A stretch of 14,489 nucleotides of DNA from CAZLNO01 sp964561005 (GCA_964561005.1 CAZLNO010000096.1:1-14489), one strand, 5' to 3'; positions 1 to 7,750 are shown, counted from the first letter of the stretch. Numbers and translations are program-made. The notes: generated from the letters alone by a model not told the origin.

Positions 1-1
1 C

Positions 2-2932
2 GAGGCCGAGCTGCGCCTGCGCGCGGCGGAGAGCAACCTGGAACGCCTGGACGACGTCATCGTCACGCTGGAGGAGCAGCTTGCCGCCCTGGAAAAGCAG
101 GTGAAGCAGGCCAGGCGCTACCGCCGCCTCAGCGACCAGATCCGGCGCAACGAGGCCGTGCAACTCCATCTTGAGGCCGAGGCGGCGAAGGCGACGCTGG
201 CCGACGCGCGCGAGCGGCTGTCCGAGGCCGAGGCGCGCGTGGCCGAGCGGACCCAGGACGCCTCGCTCCGCGCGACGGAACAGGCGGAGGCGCAGGCGGC
301 GCTGCCGCCGCTGCGCCAGGCGGAGGCCGAGGCGGCGGCGGAATTGCAGCGCCTGCAACTGGCCTTGCAGGGGCTGGAGCAGGAGGAGAAGCAGGCCGAG
401 ACCGCCCGCCAGCAGGCCGAGGCCCGGCTGCAACAGCTCGACGGCGACCGCGAGCGCGCCCTGGCCCAGGCCAGGGACGCCGAATCCGCGATGGCTCGCC
501 TGGAGGAGGAGCGCGCGAGCCTGCGCCGGGCGGCCGAGGGCGAGGACGATGCCCAGGCCGCCGCCACCGCCGCCCGCGACAAGGCGCAGGCGGCGGCGCA
601 GGACACCGAGCAGGACCTGAACGCGCTCAACCAGCAGGTGGCCGCCGACGAGGCCCAGGCCAAGGCGCTGGACAAGCGCCTCCACGAACTGGCCCAGCGC
701 CGGGACAAGCTGGAGCGCCAGCGCGACGACATCGCCCGGCAGCGCGAGGAGCTGGCGGGCGACTCGGCGGGCGAGGACGCGGCCCTGGAAGACGCCGGAG
801 AGGCCGTCGAGGCCGCCGATGCGCGCCTGGCCGAGGCCCGCGCGGAGGCCGAGGCGGCGGAGGCCGCGCTGGCCCGGGCCCGCGAGGCGGAACAGGCGGC
901 GCGCGAGGAGGCCCAGCAGGGCGAGGCCGAGCGCGCGCGGCTGCAGGCGGAAATCGACGCCCTGACGAAGCTGCTGACGCCCGACACGGCGGGTGCCGGC
1001 GCGCCGCTGCTCGATTCGCTGCGGGTGCGGCCCGGCGCGGAGAAGGCCCTGGGCGCCGCGCTGGGGGACGACCTCGACGCCCCGACCGACGCCGACGGCG
1101 CGGTGCACTGGCGCGAGCTGCCGCCGCTGGCCCAGCCGCCCGCGCTGCCCGAGGGCGCGACGCCGCTGGGCGAGCTGGTCGAGGCGCCGCCCGTGCTGGC
1201 GCGGCGGCTGTCGCAGACCGGCCTGGTGGCCGACCGCGACAGCGGGGTCCGGCTGCAACCCGGCCTGGGCCCCGGACAGCGGCTGGTGAGCCGCGACGGC
1301 GACCTCTGGCGCTGGGACGGCTTCGCCGCCGCCGCCGAGGCGCCCACCGCCGCCGCCCAGCGGCTGGAGCAACGGAACCGCCTGGCCGAACTGCGCCAGG
1401 AGCTTGCCCCCCTCGAAGCGCGCGCCGGCGCGGCGAAGCAGGCGCACGAGGCCGCCCAGGCGGAAACGGCGGCGGCGGCCGAGCGGGAGAAGGCGGCCCG
1501 GCGGGCGGTCAACGAGGCCTACGGCGACGGCGAGCGGGCGCGCAAGCACCTGGCCCGCCTGGAAAAGGACGCCGCCGCGGCGCGGTCGCGCCTGGCCGCG
1601 CTGGACGAGAGCGCCGAGCGCCTGGCCGCCGACCTGGAAGAGCTGGCCGAGTCCAGGGCAAAGGCCGAGGCCGACAAGGCGGCGCTGCCGGACCTCGCCG
1701 AGTTGCGCGCGCGGCTGAGCGAACTGCGCGCCGCGCTGGCCGAGCGGCGCCAGACGCTGTCCGCGCGGCAGGGCGAGCTGGACCGCCTGGTGCGCGAGAG
1801 CGCGGCCAGGGCCGAGCGTCTGAGCGCCATCGAGACCGAGGCGCGCGCCTGGCGGGAGCGCGCCGATTCGGCCCGGACGCACCTGGAGGAACTGGACGGA
1901 CGTCGCGAGGCCGCCCGGCGAGAGGTGGACGATCTGGCCGGAAAGCCGGAAGAGTTCGCCGCGCGCAAGGACAAGCTGCGCGAGGCCATCGCCGCCGCCG
2001 AGGACAGGCGCAAGCAGGCCGCCGACGCGCTGGCCGAGGGCGAGCGCCGGCTGGCCGAGGCGGACAAGGCGCTGAAGGCCGCCGAGCAGACCGCCGGCGA
2101 GGCCCGCGAGGCGCGCGTGCGCGCCGAGGCGGCGGCGGAACAGGCGCAACAGGCGCTGCGCGAGGTGAGCGAGCGCATCCACGACCGCCTGCACTGCGCC
2201 GTCGACGGCGTGCTCGACCACGCCGGCCTGGACCCCGGCCAGGAGCTGCCCGACCGGGAGGAGGTGGCGCGCCAGCTCGCGCGGCTGACCCGCGAGCGCG
2301 ACAACATGGGGCCGGTCAACCTGCGCGCCGAGGCCGAGGCGGCGGAGATGCGGGAGCGCCTCGACGGCATGCAAAAGGAGCGCGAGGACCTGACCGCCGC
2401 CATCGCGCGGCTGCGCCAGGGCATCGGCAGCCTGAACCGCGAGGGGCGCGAGCGCCTGCTGGCCGCCTTCGAAGAGGTCAACACCCACTTCTCCGAGCTG
2501 TTCGTGCGGCTGTTCGGCGGCGGCCGCGCGCACCTCAGCCTGACCGAATCCGACGACCCGCTGGAGGCCGGGCTGGAGATCATGGCCTCGCCGCCGGGCA
2601 AGCGGCTGCAGGTGATGTCGCTGCTGTCGGGGGGCGAGCAGGCGCTGACCGCCCTGTCGCTGCTGTTCGCGGTGTTCCTGACCAACCCGGCGCCGATCTG
2701 CGTCCTGGACGAGGTCGACGCGCCGCTGGACGACGCCAACGTCGACCGCTTCTGCTCGCTGGTCGAGGAACTGGCGCATGCCGGGCGGACGCGCTTCCTC
2801 GTCATCACCCACCACCGGATGACGATGAGCCGCATGGATCGCCTGTTCGGCGTGACCATGAGCGAGCGCGGCGTCTCCCAGCTCGTCTCGGTCGACCTGC
2901 GCGCCGCCGAGGCGTTGCGCGAGGCGGGCTGA
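2..2932 (+). CDS. smc: Chromosome segregation protein SMC, 5'-truncated by the window edge
   Basis: SMC is the ATPase core of bacterial condensin. It forms a long coiled-coil dimer that, with ScpA and ScpB, compacts and separates sister chromosomes. The frame is open from the window edge, so 976 residues are visible. About 175 N-terminal residues, including the Walker A half of the head, lie upstream. In order one sees an Ala/Glu/Arg-rich coiled coil, a hinge encoded at about 960-1330 (Gly/Pro-rich, not coiled), the returning coiled coil, and the C-terminal head. The head carries the signature LSGGEQ (2624-2641), the Walker B and D-loop run ICVLDEVDAPLDDAN, and a closing LVITHH. The stretch GPVNLRAEAE before the head is typical of bacterial SMC. 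The extreme Ala/Arg/Glu bias creates long open antisense frames that are artefacts. Identification is secure; it is likely the last gene of an upstream unit, since a new promoter follows. Confidence 0.97.
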   Translation, partial: EAELRLRAAESNLERLDDVIVTLEEQLAALEKQVKQARRYRRLSDQIRRNEAVQLHLEAEAAKATLADARERLSEAEARVAERTQDASLRATEQAEAQAALPPLRQAEAEAAAELQRLQLALQGLEQEEKQAETARQQAEARLQQLDGDRERALAQARDAESAMARLEEERASLRRAAEGEDDAQAAATAARDKAQAAAQDTEQDLNALNQQVAADEAQAKALDKRLHELAQRRDKLERQRDDIARQREELAGDSAGEDAALEDAGEAVEAADARLAEARAEAEAAEAALARAREAEQAAREEAQQGEAERARLQAEIDALTKLLTPDTAGAGAPLLDSLRVRPGAEKALGAALGDDLDAPTDADGAVHWRELPPLAQPPALPEGATPLGELVEAPPVLARRLSQTGLVADRDSGVRLQPGLGPGQRLVSRDGDLWRWDGFAAAAEAPTAAAQRLEQRNRLAELRQELAPLEARAGAAKQAHEAAQAETAAAAEREKAARRAVNEAYGDGERARKHLARLEKDAAAARSRLAALDESAERLAADLEELAESRAKAEADKAALPDLAELRARLSELRAALAERRQTLSARQGELDRLVRESAARAERLSAIETEARAWRERADSARTHLEELDGRREAARREVDDLAGKPEEFAARKDKLREAIAAAEDRRKQAADALAEGERRLAEADKALKAAEQTAGEAREARVRAEAAAEQAQQALREVSERIHDRLHCAVDGVLDHAGLDPGQELPDREEVARQLARLTRERDNMGPVNLRAEAEAAEMRERLDGMQKEREDLTAAIARLRQGIGSLNREGRERLLAAFEEVNTHFSELFVRLFGGGRAHLSLTESDDPLEAGLEIMASPPGKRLQVMSLLSGGEQALTALSLLFAVFLTNPAPICVLDEVDAPLDDANVDRFCSLVEELAHAGRTRFLVITHHRMTMSRMDRLFGVTMSERGVSQLVSVDLRAAEALREAG

Positions 2933-2940
2933 CGCAGCCG

Positions 2941-2953
2941 CCGCGAAGCGCGG
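2941..2953 (+). other. Short hairpin just after smc
   Basis: CCGCG, a 3-base AAG loop and CGCGG form a 5-bp stem eight bases after the smc stop, followed by ATTT. This is too short and lacks a proper T-run, so it is at best a weak terminator or transcript end for smc. It is recorded because no better terminator lies between smc and the atp promoter. Confidence 0.25.
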
Positions 2954-2996
2954 ATTTCCTGGATTCCAGCGCCCCTGTACCGGGGTCCGGCGGGCC

Positions 2997-3025
2997 TTGA
3001 CAGGGTGGGGGGAGGTCCGTATGTT
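2997..3025 (+). promoter_or_regulatory. Sigma-70-type promoter of the F0 operon
   Basis: A perfect -35 box TTGACA (2997-3002) is separated by exactly 17 bases from a -10 box TATGTT (3020-3025). It sits about 88 bases before the first atp start codon and after the smc stop, as expected for an independent housekeeping promoter. Transcription should begin near 3032, giving an untranslated leader of about 80 bases. The sequence match is seen directly; the activity is inferred. Confidence 0.8.
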
Positions 3026-3112
3026 CCCCGCGCCTTGTGCGGCGCAAACACTGCGGCGAGAGGGGTTTTTCGGGCCGGGGTTCGGCAGGGCGCGCGGGCA
3101 GGGGAGCACGTG

Positions 3113-3472
3113 ATGGCCGACCCGGAAAAGCCCGCCCCGCTCGAACGGCTGGAGAAGCGGATCGCCGCCGCCAAGGAGGAACGCGAGCGTCGTCTGGGGG
3201 GACGGAAAAGCAGCTATTCCCAGAGCGGCCTTGGCCTCGGCCTGCGCATCGCCACCGAGATGGTCTCGGCGCTGGCGGTGGGGGTCGTGATGGGGCTCGT
3301 CCTGGACTCCTGGCTCGGCACCGAGCCGTGGCTGCTGATCGTCTTCTTCATCCTGGGGGCGGCGGCGGCGTTCGTGAACCTGGTCCGCGTGGCGCAGGCG
3401 GCGGAAGCCGGGCGCAAGCGCGAGGCAGCGCAAGCGCGCCGTGACGAGGGCGCGGAGGACGGAGAGGAGTAG
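3113..3472 (+). CDS. atpI: ATP synthase accessory protein AtpI (F0 assembly)
   Basis: AtpI is a small two-helix membrane protein. It is known to help assemble the c-ring and, in some bacteria, is linked to magnesium transport. This 119-residue protein has a charged, Lys/Arg-rich N-terminus (1-40) and two hydrophobic segments at about 45-65 and 70-92, the second containing LLIVFFILGAAAAFVNLV. It ends in a charged tail rich in Glu and Arg. The start is the ATG at 3113 because AGGGGAG lies 7 bases upstream. An overlapping upstream open frame reaching back to 3005 would run across the promoter and is rejected. A GTG directly before the ATG is a possible alternative. It is the first gene of the F0 operon, with only two bases between its stop and the atpB start. 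Confidence 0.9.
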   Translation: MADPEKPAPLERLEKRIAAAKEERERRLGGRKSSYSQSGLGLGLRIATEMVSALAVGVVMGLVLDSWLGTEPWLLIVFFILGAAAAFVNLVRVAQAAEAGRKREAAQARRDEGAEDGEE

Positions 3473-3474
3473 AC

Positions 3475-4254
3475 GTGGCGGAAGCGCAGTCGACGGCCGC
3501 GAACGGCGGTCACGGCGGGGGCGGCGGCCTGAACCTGGACCCGCTGCACCAGTTCGAGATCCACGCCATCATCCCCATCCGGCTCGGGGATCTGGACCTG
3601 TCGTATACGAACTCCTCGCTGTGGATGACCATTGCCGTGGTCATCATCTTCGCGCTGATGGCGCTGCCGACGCGCGGGCGCGCTCTGGTGCCGGGGCGCA
3701 TCCAGTCGATCGCGGAAATTCTCTACGAGACCACGGCGAACATGCTGCGCGACAGCGCGGGACGCGACGGGCGCGAGTACTTCCCCTTCATCTTCGCGCT
3801 GTTCAGCTTCCTGCTGGTGGGCAACCTCCAGGGTCTGATTCCCGGCTCCTTCACCTTCACCAGCCACATCGTGGTGACGCTGTCGCTGGCGCTGGTCGTC
3901 TGGGTCGGCACCACGGTCATCGGGTTCATCCGCCACGGCGCCGGCTTCCTGAAGTTCTTCGTGCCGCACGGCGCGCCCGGCTGGTCGGCGCCGCTGCTGG
4001 TCTTCATCGAGCTGATCTCCTACCTGTCGCGGCCGATCAGCCTGGCGCTGCGCCTGTTCGCGAACATGCTGGTCGGGCACGCGCTGCTGAAGACGATCGC
4101 CGGGTTCGTGTTCGTGCTCGGAATCGCGGGGATCATTCCCCTGGCCGCGACCGTGGCCATCACGGCGCTGGAGTTCCTGGTCGCCGTGCTGCAGGCCTAT
4201 GTTTTTGCCATTCTGAGTTGCATCTATCTCAGCGACGCGCTCCACATGCACTGA
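3475..4254 (+). CDS. atpB: F0F1 ATP synthase subunit a
   Basis: Subunit a is the stationary half of the proton channel in the inner membrane. It passes protons to and from the rotating c-ring. The 259-residue protein has the expected series of membrane helices. The family hallmark RPISLALRLFANMLVGH carries the essential arginine at residue 193 (E. coli Arg210). The C-terminal helix ALEFLVAVLQAYVFAILSCIY is also typical. The N-terminus has an unusual Gly-rich patch (NGGHGGGGG, residues 10-18) before the conserved start of the fold. Translation starts at a GTG preceded by GGAGAGGAG, two bases after the atpI stop, so the two genes are probably translationally coupled. Confidence 0.97.
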   Translation: MAEAQSTAANGGHGGGGGLNLDPLHQFEIHAIIPIRLGDLDLSYTNSSLWMTIAVVIIFALMALPTRGRALVPGRIQSIAEILYETTANMLRDSAGRDGREYFPFIFALFSFLLVGNLQGLIPGSFTFTSHIVVTLSLALVVWVGTTVIGFIRHGAGFLKFFVPHGAPGWSAPLLVFIELISYLSRPISLALRLFANMLVGHALLKTIAGFVFVLGIAGIIPLAATVAITALEFLVAVLQAYVFAILSCIYLSDALHMH

Positions 4255-4275
4255 GACGGGGCGGTCAAGCCCGCG

Positions 4276-4298
4276 CCGGGGGCGGATCGCGTCCCCGG
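4276..4298 (+). other. Hairpin in the atpB-atpE gap
   Basis: CCGGGG (4276-4281) pairs with CCCCGG (4293-4298) around an 11-base loop, in the 76-base untranslated gap between atpB and atpE. The atpE ribosome site (GTGAGGACGAG) lies downstream and is not covered. It may be a processing or stability element, since many more c subunits than a subunits are needed. The structure is seen; the role is inferred. Confidence 0.35.
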
Positions 4299-4330
4299 TC
4301 AGGTTCACTTAACAGCGTGAGGACGAGACG

Positions 4331-4558
4331 ATGGACGTTGAAGCTGCGAAGTTGATCGGTGCCGGCCTGGCCGCCATCGGTGTGATCGGTGCCGGCATCG
4401 GGGTCGGCAATGTCTGGGCCAGCTACTACGACGCGATCGCGCGCAACCCCTCGGCCAAGGACGATATCGGCGCCAACATCTGGATCGGCTTCGCGGTGAC
4501 CGAGGCGATCGCGCTCTACGCGCTGATTATTGCGCTGATCGTCCTGTTCGCCTTTTAA
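4331..4558 (+). CDS. atpE: F0F1 ATP synthase subunit c (proteolipid ring)
   Basis: Subunit c forms the rotating proton-carrying ring of F0. The 75-residue protein is a helical hairpin. The first helix is Gly-rich (GVIGAGIGVG), the polar loop is ARNPSA (residues 37-42), and the second helix carries the proton-binding glutamate at position 58 in FAVTEAIALYAL. The residues around Glu58 (TEAIALY, with no Ser/Thr directly after the Glu) suit a proton rather than a sodium ring. The length and Glu instead of Asp match alphaproteobacterial and mitochondrial c subunits. It is isolated within the operon by untranslated gaps of 76 bases before and 108 bases after, unlike the tightly packed other genes, which may allow separate control of its output. 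Confidence 0.97.
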   Translation: MDVEAAKLIGAGLAAIGVIGAGIGVGNVWASYYDAIARNPSAKDDIGANIWIGFAVTEAIALYALIIALIVLFAF

Positions 4559-4591
4559 TCGGGCGGCAGCCAGACGCGGCGCAGTACGCTT

Positions 4592-4608
4592 CCGCCGTGG
4601 CACGGCGG
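4592..4608 (+). other. Strong hairpin between atpE and atpF'
   Basis: CCGCCGT (4592-4598), a 3-base loop GGC and ACGGCGG (4602-4608) form a perfect 7-bp GC-rich stem, 34 bases after the atpE stop. There is no T-run, so it is not a standard terminator. It may stabilise the 3' end of an atpE-containing message or partially block read-through. This fits the need for many c copies per single b and b' copy. The role is inferred. Confidence 0.4.
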
Positions 4609-4666
4609 GACCGGCCGACGGTCTCGCCCGCGGCTTGCGTGGCAGCGATCGCACGAGAGGTCCGCG

Positions 4667-5158
4667 ATGCCCCAGTTCAATCCCGAATGGTTCGCCAGCC
4701 AGATCTTCTGGCTCGTGGTCACCTTCGTCGTCCTTTACCTGCTGATGAGCCGGATCGCGCTGCCGCGGGTGGCGCAGATCCTTCAGGAACGGCAGGAAAA
4801 GGTCGAGGACGATCTCGCCAAGGCCGAGCAGCTCCGCAAGGAGGCGCAGGAGCTCTACGAGGCCTATGAGCAGTCCCTGGCGGACGCCCGGGCCGAGGCC
4901 CAGCAGGTGCTGCGCGAGGCCCAGGACGCGATCGCCAAGCACCAGAGCGAGCGTCACGAGGCCTTCACGCAGGACCTGAACCAGCGCGTTCAGGAAGCGG
5001 AGCAGCGCATCGAGGCGGAGAAGCAGGAGTTCCTGGGCAACCTGCAGGAGCTCGCGGCCGAGGCGGCGCAGAGCGCCGCGCTGAAGCTCATGGGCGGCAA
5101 GATCGGCAAGCAGAAGGCCGAATCGGCCGTCAAGCAAGCGATGGAGGGTGCCGGCTGA
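4667..5158 (+). CDS. atpF': F0F1 ATP synthase subunit b'
   Basis: b' pairs with b to form the peripheral stalk that holds the F1 head still against the rotor in photosynthetic and alphaproteobacterial enzymes. The 163-residue protein starts MPQFNPEWFASQIFWLV, the typical b' opening. One membrane helix at about 10-28 is followed by the conserved junction MSRIALPRV and a long charged coiled coil to the C-terminus. The first of the two b-type genes is the b' form by position and by this N-terminus. The start is supported by GAGAGG about 8 bases upstream. Its TGA stop shares its A with the ATG of atpF (TGATG), so the two stalk subunits are translationally coupled, matching their 1:1 use. It is sometimes named atpG or atpF2. 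Confidence 0.93.
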   Translation: MPQFNPEWFASQIFWLVVTFVVLYLLMSRIALPRVAQILQERQEKVEDDLAKAEQLRKEAQELYEAYEQSLADARAEAQQVLREAQDAIAKHQSERHEAFTQDLNQRVQEAEQRIEAEKQEFLGNLQELAAEAAQSAALKLMGGKIGKQKAESAVKQAMEGAG

Positions 5159-5640
5159 TGCTGCAAAGTGCCGAAACCTGGGTGGCGGTCGCTTTTATCA
5201 TCTTCATGGCGATAGCCCTCTACTATGGCCTTCGGCCCATCCTGCGGGCGCTGGACGCACGGGCGGACCGCATCCGCAAGGACATCGAGCAGGCCGAGCA
5301 GCTTCGCGAGGAGGCGCAGCGCCAGCTCGCCGACTACAAGCGCCGGCAGCGGGAGGCGCAGCGCGAGGCCGAGGAAATCATCGAGCACGCCAAGGTCGAA
5401 GCGAAGCGCATGCGCGAGCAGGCCGAGGCCGACCTCAAGGCGCAGCTCGACCGGCGCGAGCACCTCACCGAGGAGAAAATCCGCCAGGCCGAGCAGAAGG
5501 CCATCCAGGAAATCCGCCACCGGGCCGTGGATATCGCGATGGTGGCCAGCGCCCGGCTGATGCGCGAGAACCTGAGCGAGAAGCGGGCCAACGAGCTCCT
5601 GGAAGAGGCCATCGACGACCTGCCCAAGCGGCTGGTCTGA
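5158..5640 (+). CDS. atpF: F0F1 ATP synthase subunit b
   Basis: Subunit b is the second peripheral stalk strand. The 160-residue protein has one N-terminal membrane helix (about 7-25, containing VAVAFIIFMAIALYYGL), the conserved turn RPILRALDARADRIRKDI, and a long Glu/Arg/Ala coiled coil that contacts b' and the delta subunit of F1. The start overlaps the b' stop by one base, and GGAGGGTG lies just upstream. It is the last gene of the F0 operon, with a terminator 29 bases after its stop. The F1 genes (delta, alpha, gamma, beta, epsilon) are not in the window, as is usual for alphaproteobacteria, where they form a separate operon. Confidence 0.95.
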   Translation: MLQSAETWVAVAFIIFMAIALYYGLRPILRALDARADRIRKDIEQAEQLREEAQRQLADYKRRQREAQREAEEIIEHAKVEAKRMREQAEADLKAQLDRREHLTEEKIRQAEQKAIQEIRHRAVDIAMVASARLMRENLSEKRANELLEEAIDDLPKRLV

Positions 5641-5668
5641 TCGCCGACCCGCATCGTCGGACGGCGAA

Positions 5669-5695
5669 CCGATCGCGAAGACCGCGAGCGGTTTT
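5669..5695 (+). terminator. Rho-independent terminator of the F0 operon
   Basis: CCGATCGCG (5669-5677) pairs with CGCGAGCGG (5683-5691), with one A/G mismatch and a 5-base loop. It is followed at once by TTTT (5692-5695) and TCATT. Its place 29 bases after the atpF stop fits the end of the operon. Confidence 0.75.
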
Positions 5696-5933
5696 CATTC
5701 GGGACCCGGCTGTAGGTGTAGCGCGGGCTTCAGCCTGCCGAAATCCGGCGGCGGGCGCCTGCACGGCATGCTGAAGCATGCCCTGCGCAATTCGGCGGCG
5801 CTCGCGCACGGCCTCGCCGTCGCCTGCCGCGGCCTTCGGCCTTGACCCGTCGCGGCACGTCCCCCGCCCGTCCCCTTTGGCCGGAGCGCCCGCCGCCATA
5901 TATGCGGGAAAAGGGCTTGCAGGGAGAGGGCGC
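5696..5933 (+). repeat. Gene-free stretch with palindromic repeat elements
   Basis: No gene is supported between the atp terminator and the CRP-like gene. The stretch holds a 15-base motif, GGCTTCAGCCTGCCG (5726-5740), that recurs at 8834-8848. It also holds a perfect hairpin GGCATGC-TGAA-GCATGCC (5765-5782), bracketed by the short inverted pair GCCGAA (5737-5742) and TTCGGC near 5791. This looks like a REP-type interspersed element. The last 60 bases hold the probable promoter of the next gene. Confidence 0.5.
5877..5904 (+). promoter_or_regulatory. Possible promoter of the CRP-like regulator
   Basis: TTGGCC (5877-5882) and TATATG (5899-5904) are 16 bases apart, about 30 bases before the start codon. 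The -10 is good and the -35 mediocre. It is the only AT-rich patch in this stretch. Confidence 0.4.
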
Positions 5934-6647
5934 ATGGCGACGGCGGCAGGGGCGCGATCGGGGCAGAGTCTGGCCGGAATCGAGCTGTTTCGCGACTGCT
6001 CGCAGGCGGAGCGCGGGCGGGTCGAGGAGCGTTGCCGCTGGCGCAAGTACCAGCCGCAGGACGTCGTCATCGACCGCGGGGCGGATACCCACGAGGTTCA
6101 CTTCATCGTGTCCGGGCGCGTGCGCGTGGTCGATCAGTCGGCTTCCGGACGCGAAGTCAGCTTCGAGGACATCGACCCCGGCGGCATCGTCGGCGAGCTG
6201 GCCGCCATCGACGGCGGCGAGCGCTCGGCCTCGGTGATCGCGCTGGAGCCGACGGTGACCGCGGCGCTGGACGCGCGCACCTTCCTCAACGTCATGCGCG
6301 ACCATCCCGACGTCGCCGAGGCGATGATGCGCCGGCTGACCCGCATGGTGCGCCAGGCCAGCGGCCGCATCATGGAGCTCAGCACCCTGGGCGCGCACAA
6401 CCGGGTGCACGCGGAGATGCTGCGCCTGGCCCGCAAGGCCGCGCGCGGCGACGCCCGCCATGCCCGCATCTACCCCATCCCCGTCCACGCCGACATCGCC
6501 AGCCGCGTCTCCACCACGCGCGAGACCGTGGCGCGCGTCCTCAGCGAGCTGAGCAAGAAAGGACTGGTGGTGCGCGACGGCAACGCGCTGGCGGTGCCGG
6601 ACATCGACGCGCTGGAAGCGCTCGTGGAGCGCGTGCGCGGCGAGTAG
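5934..6647 (+). CDS. CRP/FNR-family transcriptional regulator (CRP-like, probably cAMP-binding)
   Basis: This is a one-component DNA-binding regulator of 237 residues. An N-terminal cyclic-nucleotide fold occupies about 15-125 and contains the phosphate-cassette pattern GELAAIDGGERSA, with Gly-Glu-Leu at 87-89 and Arg97-Ser98. These residues contact the cAMP phosphate in E. coli CRP. A long dimerisation helix follows (about 125-155), then a winged helix-turn-helix whose recognition helix is TTRETVARVL (194-203). RETVxR is the CRP pattern that reads TGTGA half-sites. FNR's cluster cysteines are absent. The start is the ATG after AGGGAGAGGGCGC; a longer in-frame opening from 5778 lacks a ribosome site and runs through repeat DNA. 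Ligand binding and targets are inferred from these motifs, and the gene stands alone. Confidence 0.88.
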   Translation: MATAAGARSGQSLAGIELFRDCSQAERGRVEERCRWRKYQPQDVVIDRGADTHEVHFIVSGRVRVVDQSASGREVSFEDIDPGGIVGELAAIDGGERSASVIALEPTVTAALDARTFLNVMRDHPDVAEAMMRRLTRMVRQASGRIMELSTLGAHNRVHAEMLRLARKAARGDARHARIYPIPVHADIASRVSTTRETVARVLSELSKKGLVVRDGNALAVPDIDALEALVERVRGE

Positions 6648-6828
6648 GCCTGGAGCCGCTGACGGGAGCGGTCTCGATCGAACATTCGCGTGCCACCAAG
6701 GCGACCGGATGGCGGATCAGCGAAGCGGGCCCCTGTCCCATCTGCGTGCCGTGTCGCCTCCGGAACAACGACCCGGATTCGATGGCCATTGCCCTCGTGA
6801 CCTGACAGCGGGTCACGCGGACGTGTCG

Positions 6829-6856
6829 TTGCGTGTGCGATCCCCTTTGCTAGCCT
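6829..6856 (+). promoter_or_regulatory. Possible promoter of the glutamine amidotransferase gene
   Basis: TTGCGT (6829-6834) and TAGCCT (6851-6856) are 16 bases apart, ending 26 bases before the start codon. Both boxes are only moderate matches. The rest of the 235-base gap (6648-6882) shows no supported gene or terminator. Confidence 0.35.
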
Positions 6857-6882
6857 GAGCGGACCTCGAAGGGGAGAGCGTC

Positions 6883-7713
6883 ATGTGCGAGCTGTTCGGG
6901 ATGTCCGCGCGCGTGCCGACCACGGTCACGCTGTCGCTGGGGCCGCTGGCGGCGCAGGGCGGGCAGGACGGCCCGCACAGGGACGGCTGGGGCGTCGCCT
7001 ACTACGAGGGCGGCGACGTGCGGCGGCTGCGCGGCGACGACCCGGCCAGCGAGAGCGCCTGGATCGGCTTCCTGCGCGATGTCGGCCTGACCAGCGACGC
7101 CGTGATCGCGCACATCCGCTGGGCGCAGCAGGGCGAGGCGGCGCTGCGCAACACGCATCCCTTCGCCCGCGAACTGGGCGGGCGCATGCACGTCTTCGCC
7201 CACAACGGCATGCTGCACGGCGTGCGCGCGGCGATGCCGCTGGACGGCCCCTGGCGACCGATCGGCGAGACGGATTCCGAACACGCCTTCTGCGCCTTGC
7301 TGCAGCGCCTGCGGCCGCTCTGGGGCGAGGCGGCGGACGGCGCGGTGCCGGACGTGCAGGCGCGGCTGCGCGTGCTGGACGGCTTCGCCGCCGAGGCGCG
7401 GGCGCTGGGCACCGCCAACTTCCTCTACGGCGACGGCGACCTGCTGGTCGCCCACGGCCACCGGCGGCGGCAGGAGAGCGACGGCGAGGTCCGCCCGCCG
7501 GGGCTGTACGCGCTGAGCCGCGAATGCGCCAGCGACCGCCACGCCATGAGCGGCGGCGGCGTCGATGTGGGCGGCGCGGAGGGGGGCGGCGAGGGGCAGC
7601 AGGTGCTGCTGTTCGCCAGCGTGCCGCTCACCGACGAGCCCTGGGCGCCGCTGCCCGAGGGCCAGCTCGTCGCGGCGCGCGCGGGCACGGCGGTGGTGCC
7701 GGAGCAGGGATGA
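6883..7713 (+). CDS. yafJ: Class II glutamine amidotransferase, YafJ type
   Basis: This is an N-terminal-nucleophile glutaminase-fold protein of 276 residues. Cys2 would become the catalytic N-terminus after Met removal. It opens MCELFGMSARVPT, closely matching E. coli YafJ as I recall it. Further family motifs follow in order: GPHRDGWGVAYYEG (30-43), AHIRWAQQGE (76-85), NTHPF (90-94), FAHNGML (105-111) and GETDSEHAFC (128-137). They supply the glutamine-binding Arg79, the oxyanion Asn108-Gly109 and Asp131. Relatives include Dug3, which cleaves glutathione in yeast, and EgtC of ergothioneine synthesis, but YafJ itself has no proven substrate to my knowledge. The C-terminal part (about 214-236) is a loose Gly-rich insert. 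The start follows AGGGGAGAG. No partner enzyme adjoins it; the next gene is convergent. Confidence 0.9.
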   Translation: MCELFGMSARVPTTVTLSLGPLAAQGGQDGPHRDGWGVAYYEGGDVRRLRGDDPASESAWIGFLRDVGLTSDAVIAHIRWAQQGEAALRNTHPFARELGGRMHVFAHNGMLHGVRAAMPLDGPWRPIGETDSEHAFCALLQRLRPLWGEAADGAVPDVQARLRVLDGFAAEARALGTANFLYGDGDLLVAHGHRRRQESDGEVRPPGLYALSRECASDRHAMSGGGVDVGGAEGGGEGQQVLLFASVPLTDEPWAPLPEGQLVAARAGTAVVPEQG

Positions 7714-7750
7714 CGGCCCGCCGCCGCGCCCGCCGCGCCGCCGCCGCGGC

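Noticed and set aside
118..3174. Long minus-strand open frames opposite smc (118-1512 and 1519-3174)
   Set aside because: They are Ser/Arg/Ala-rich low-complexity translations caused by the codon bias of the smc coiled coil on the other strand, with no recognisable domain; the second also crosses the atp promoter.
6709..6858. Possible 49-codon plus-strand gene between the CRP-like gene and yafJ
   Set aside because: It has no convincing ribosome site, its end overlaps the likely yafJ promoter, and the peptide is not recognisable.
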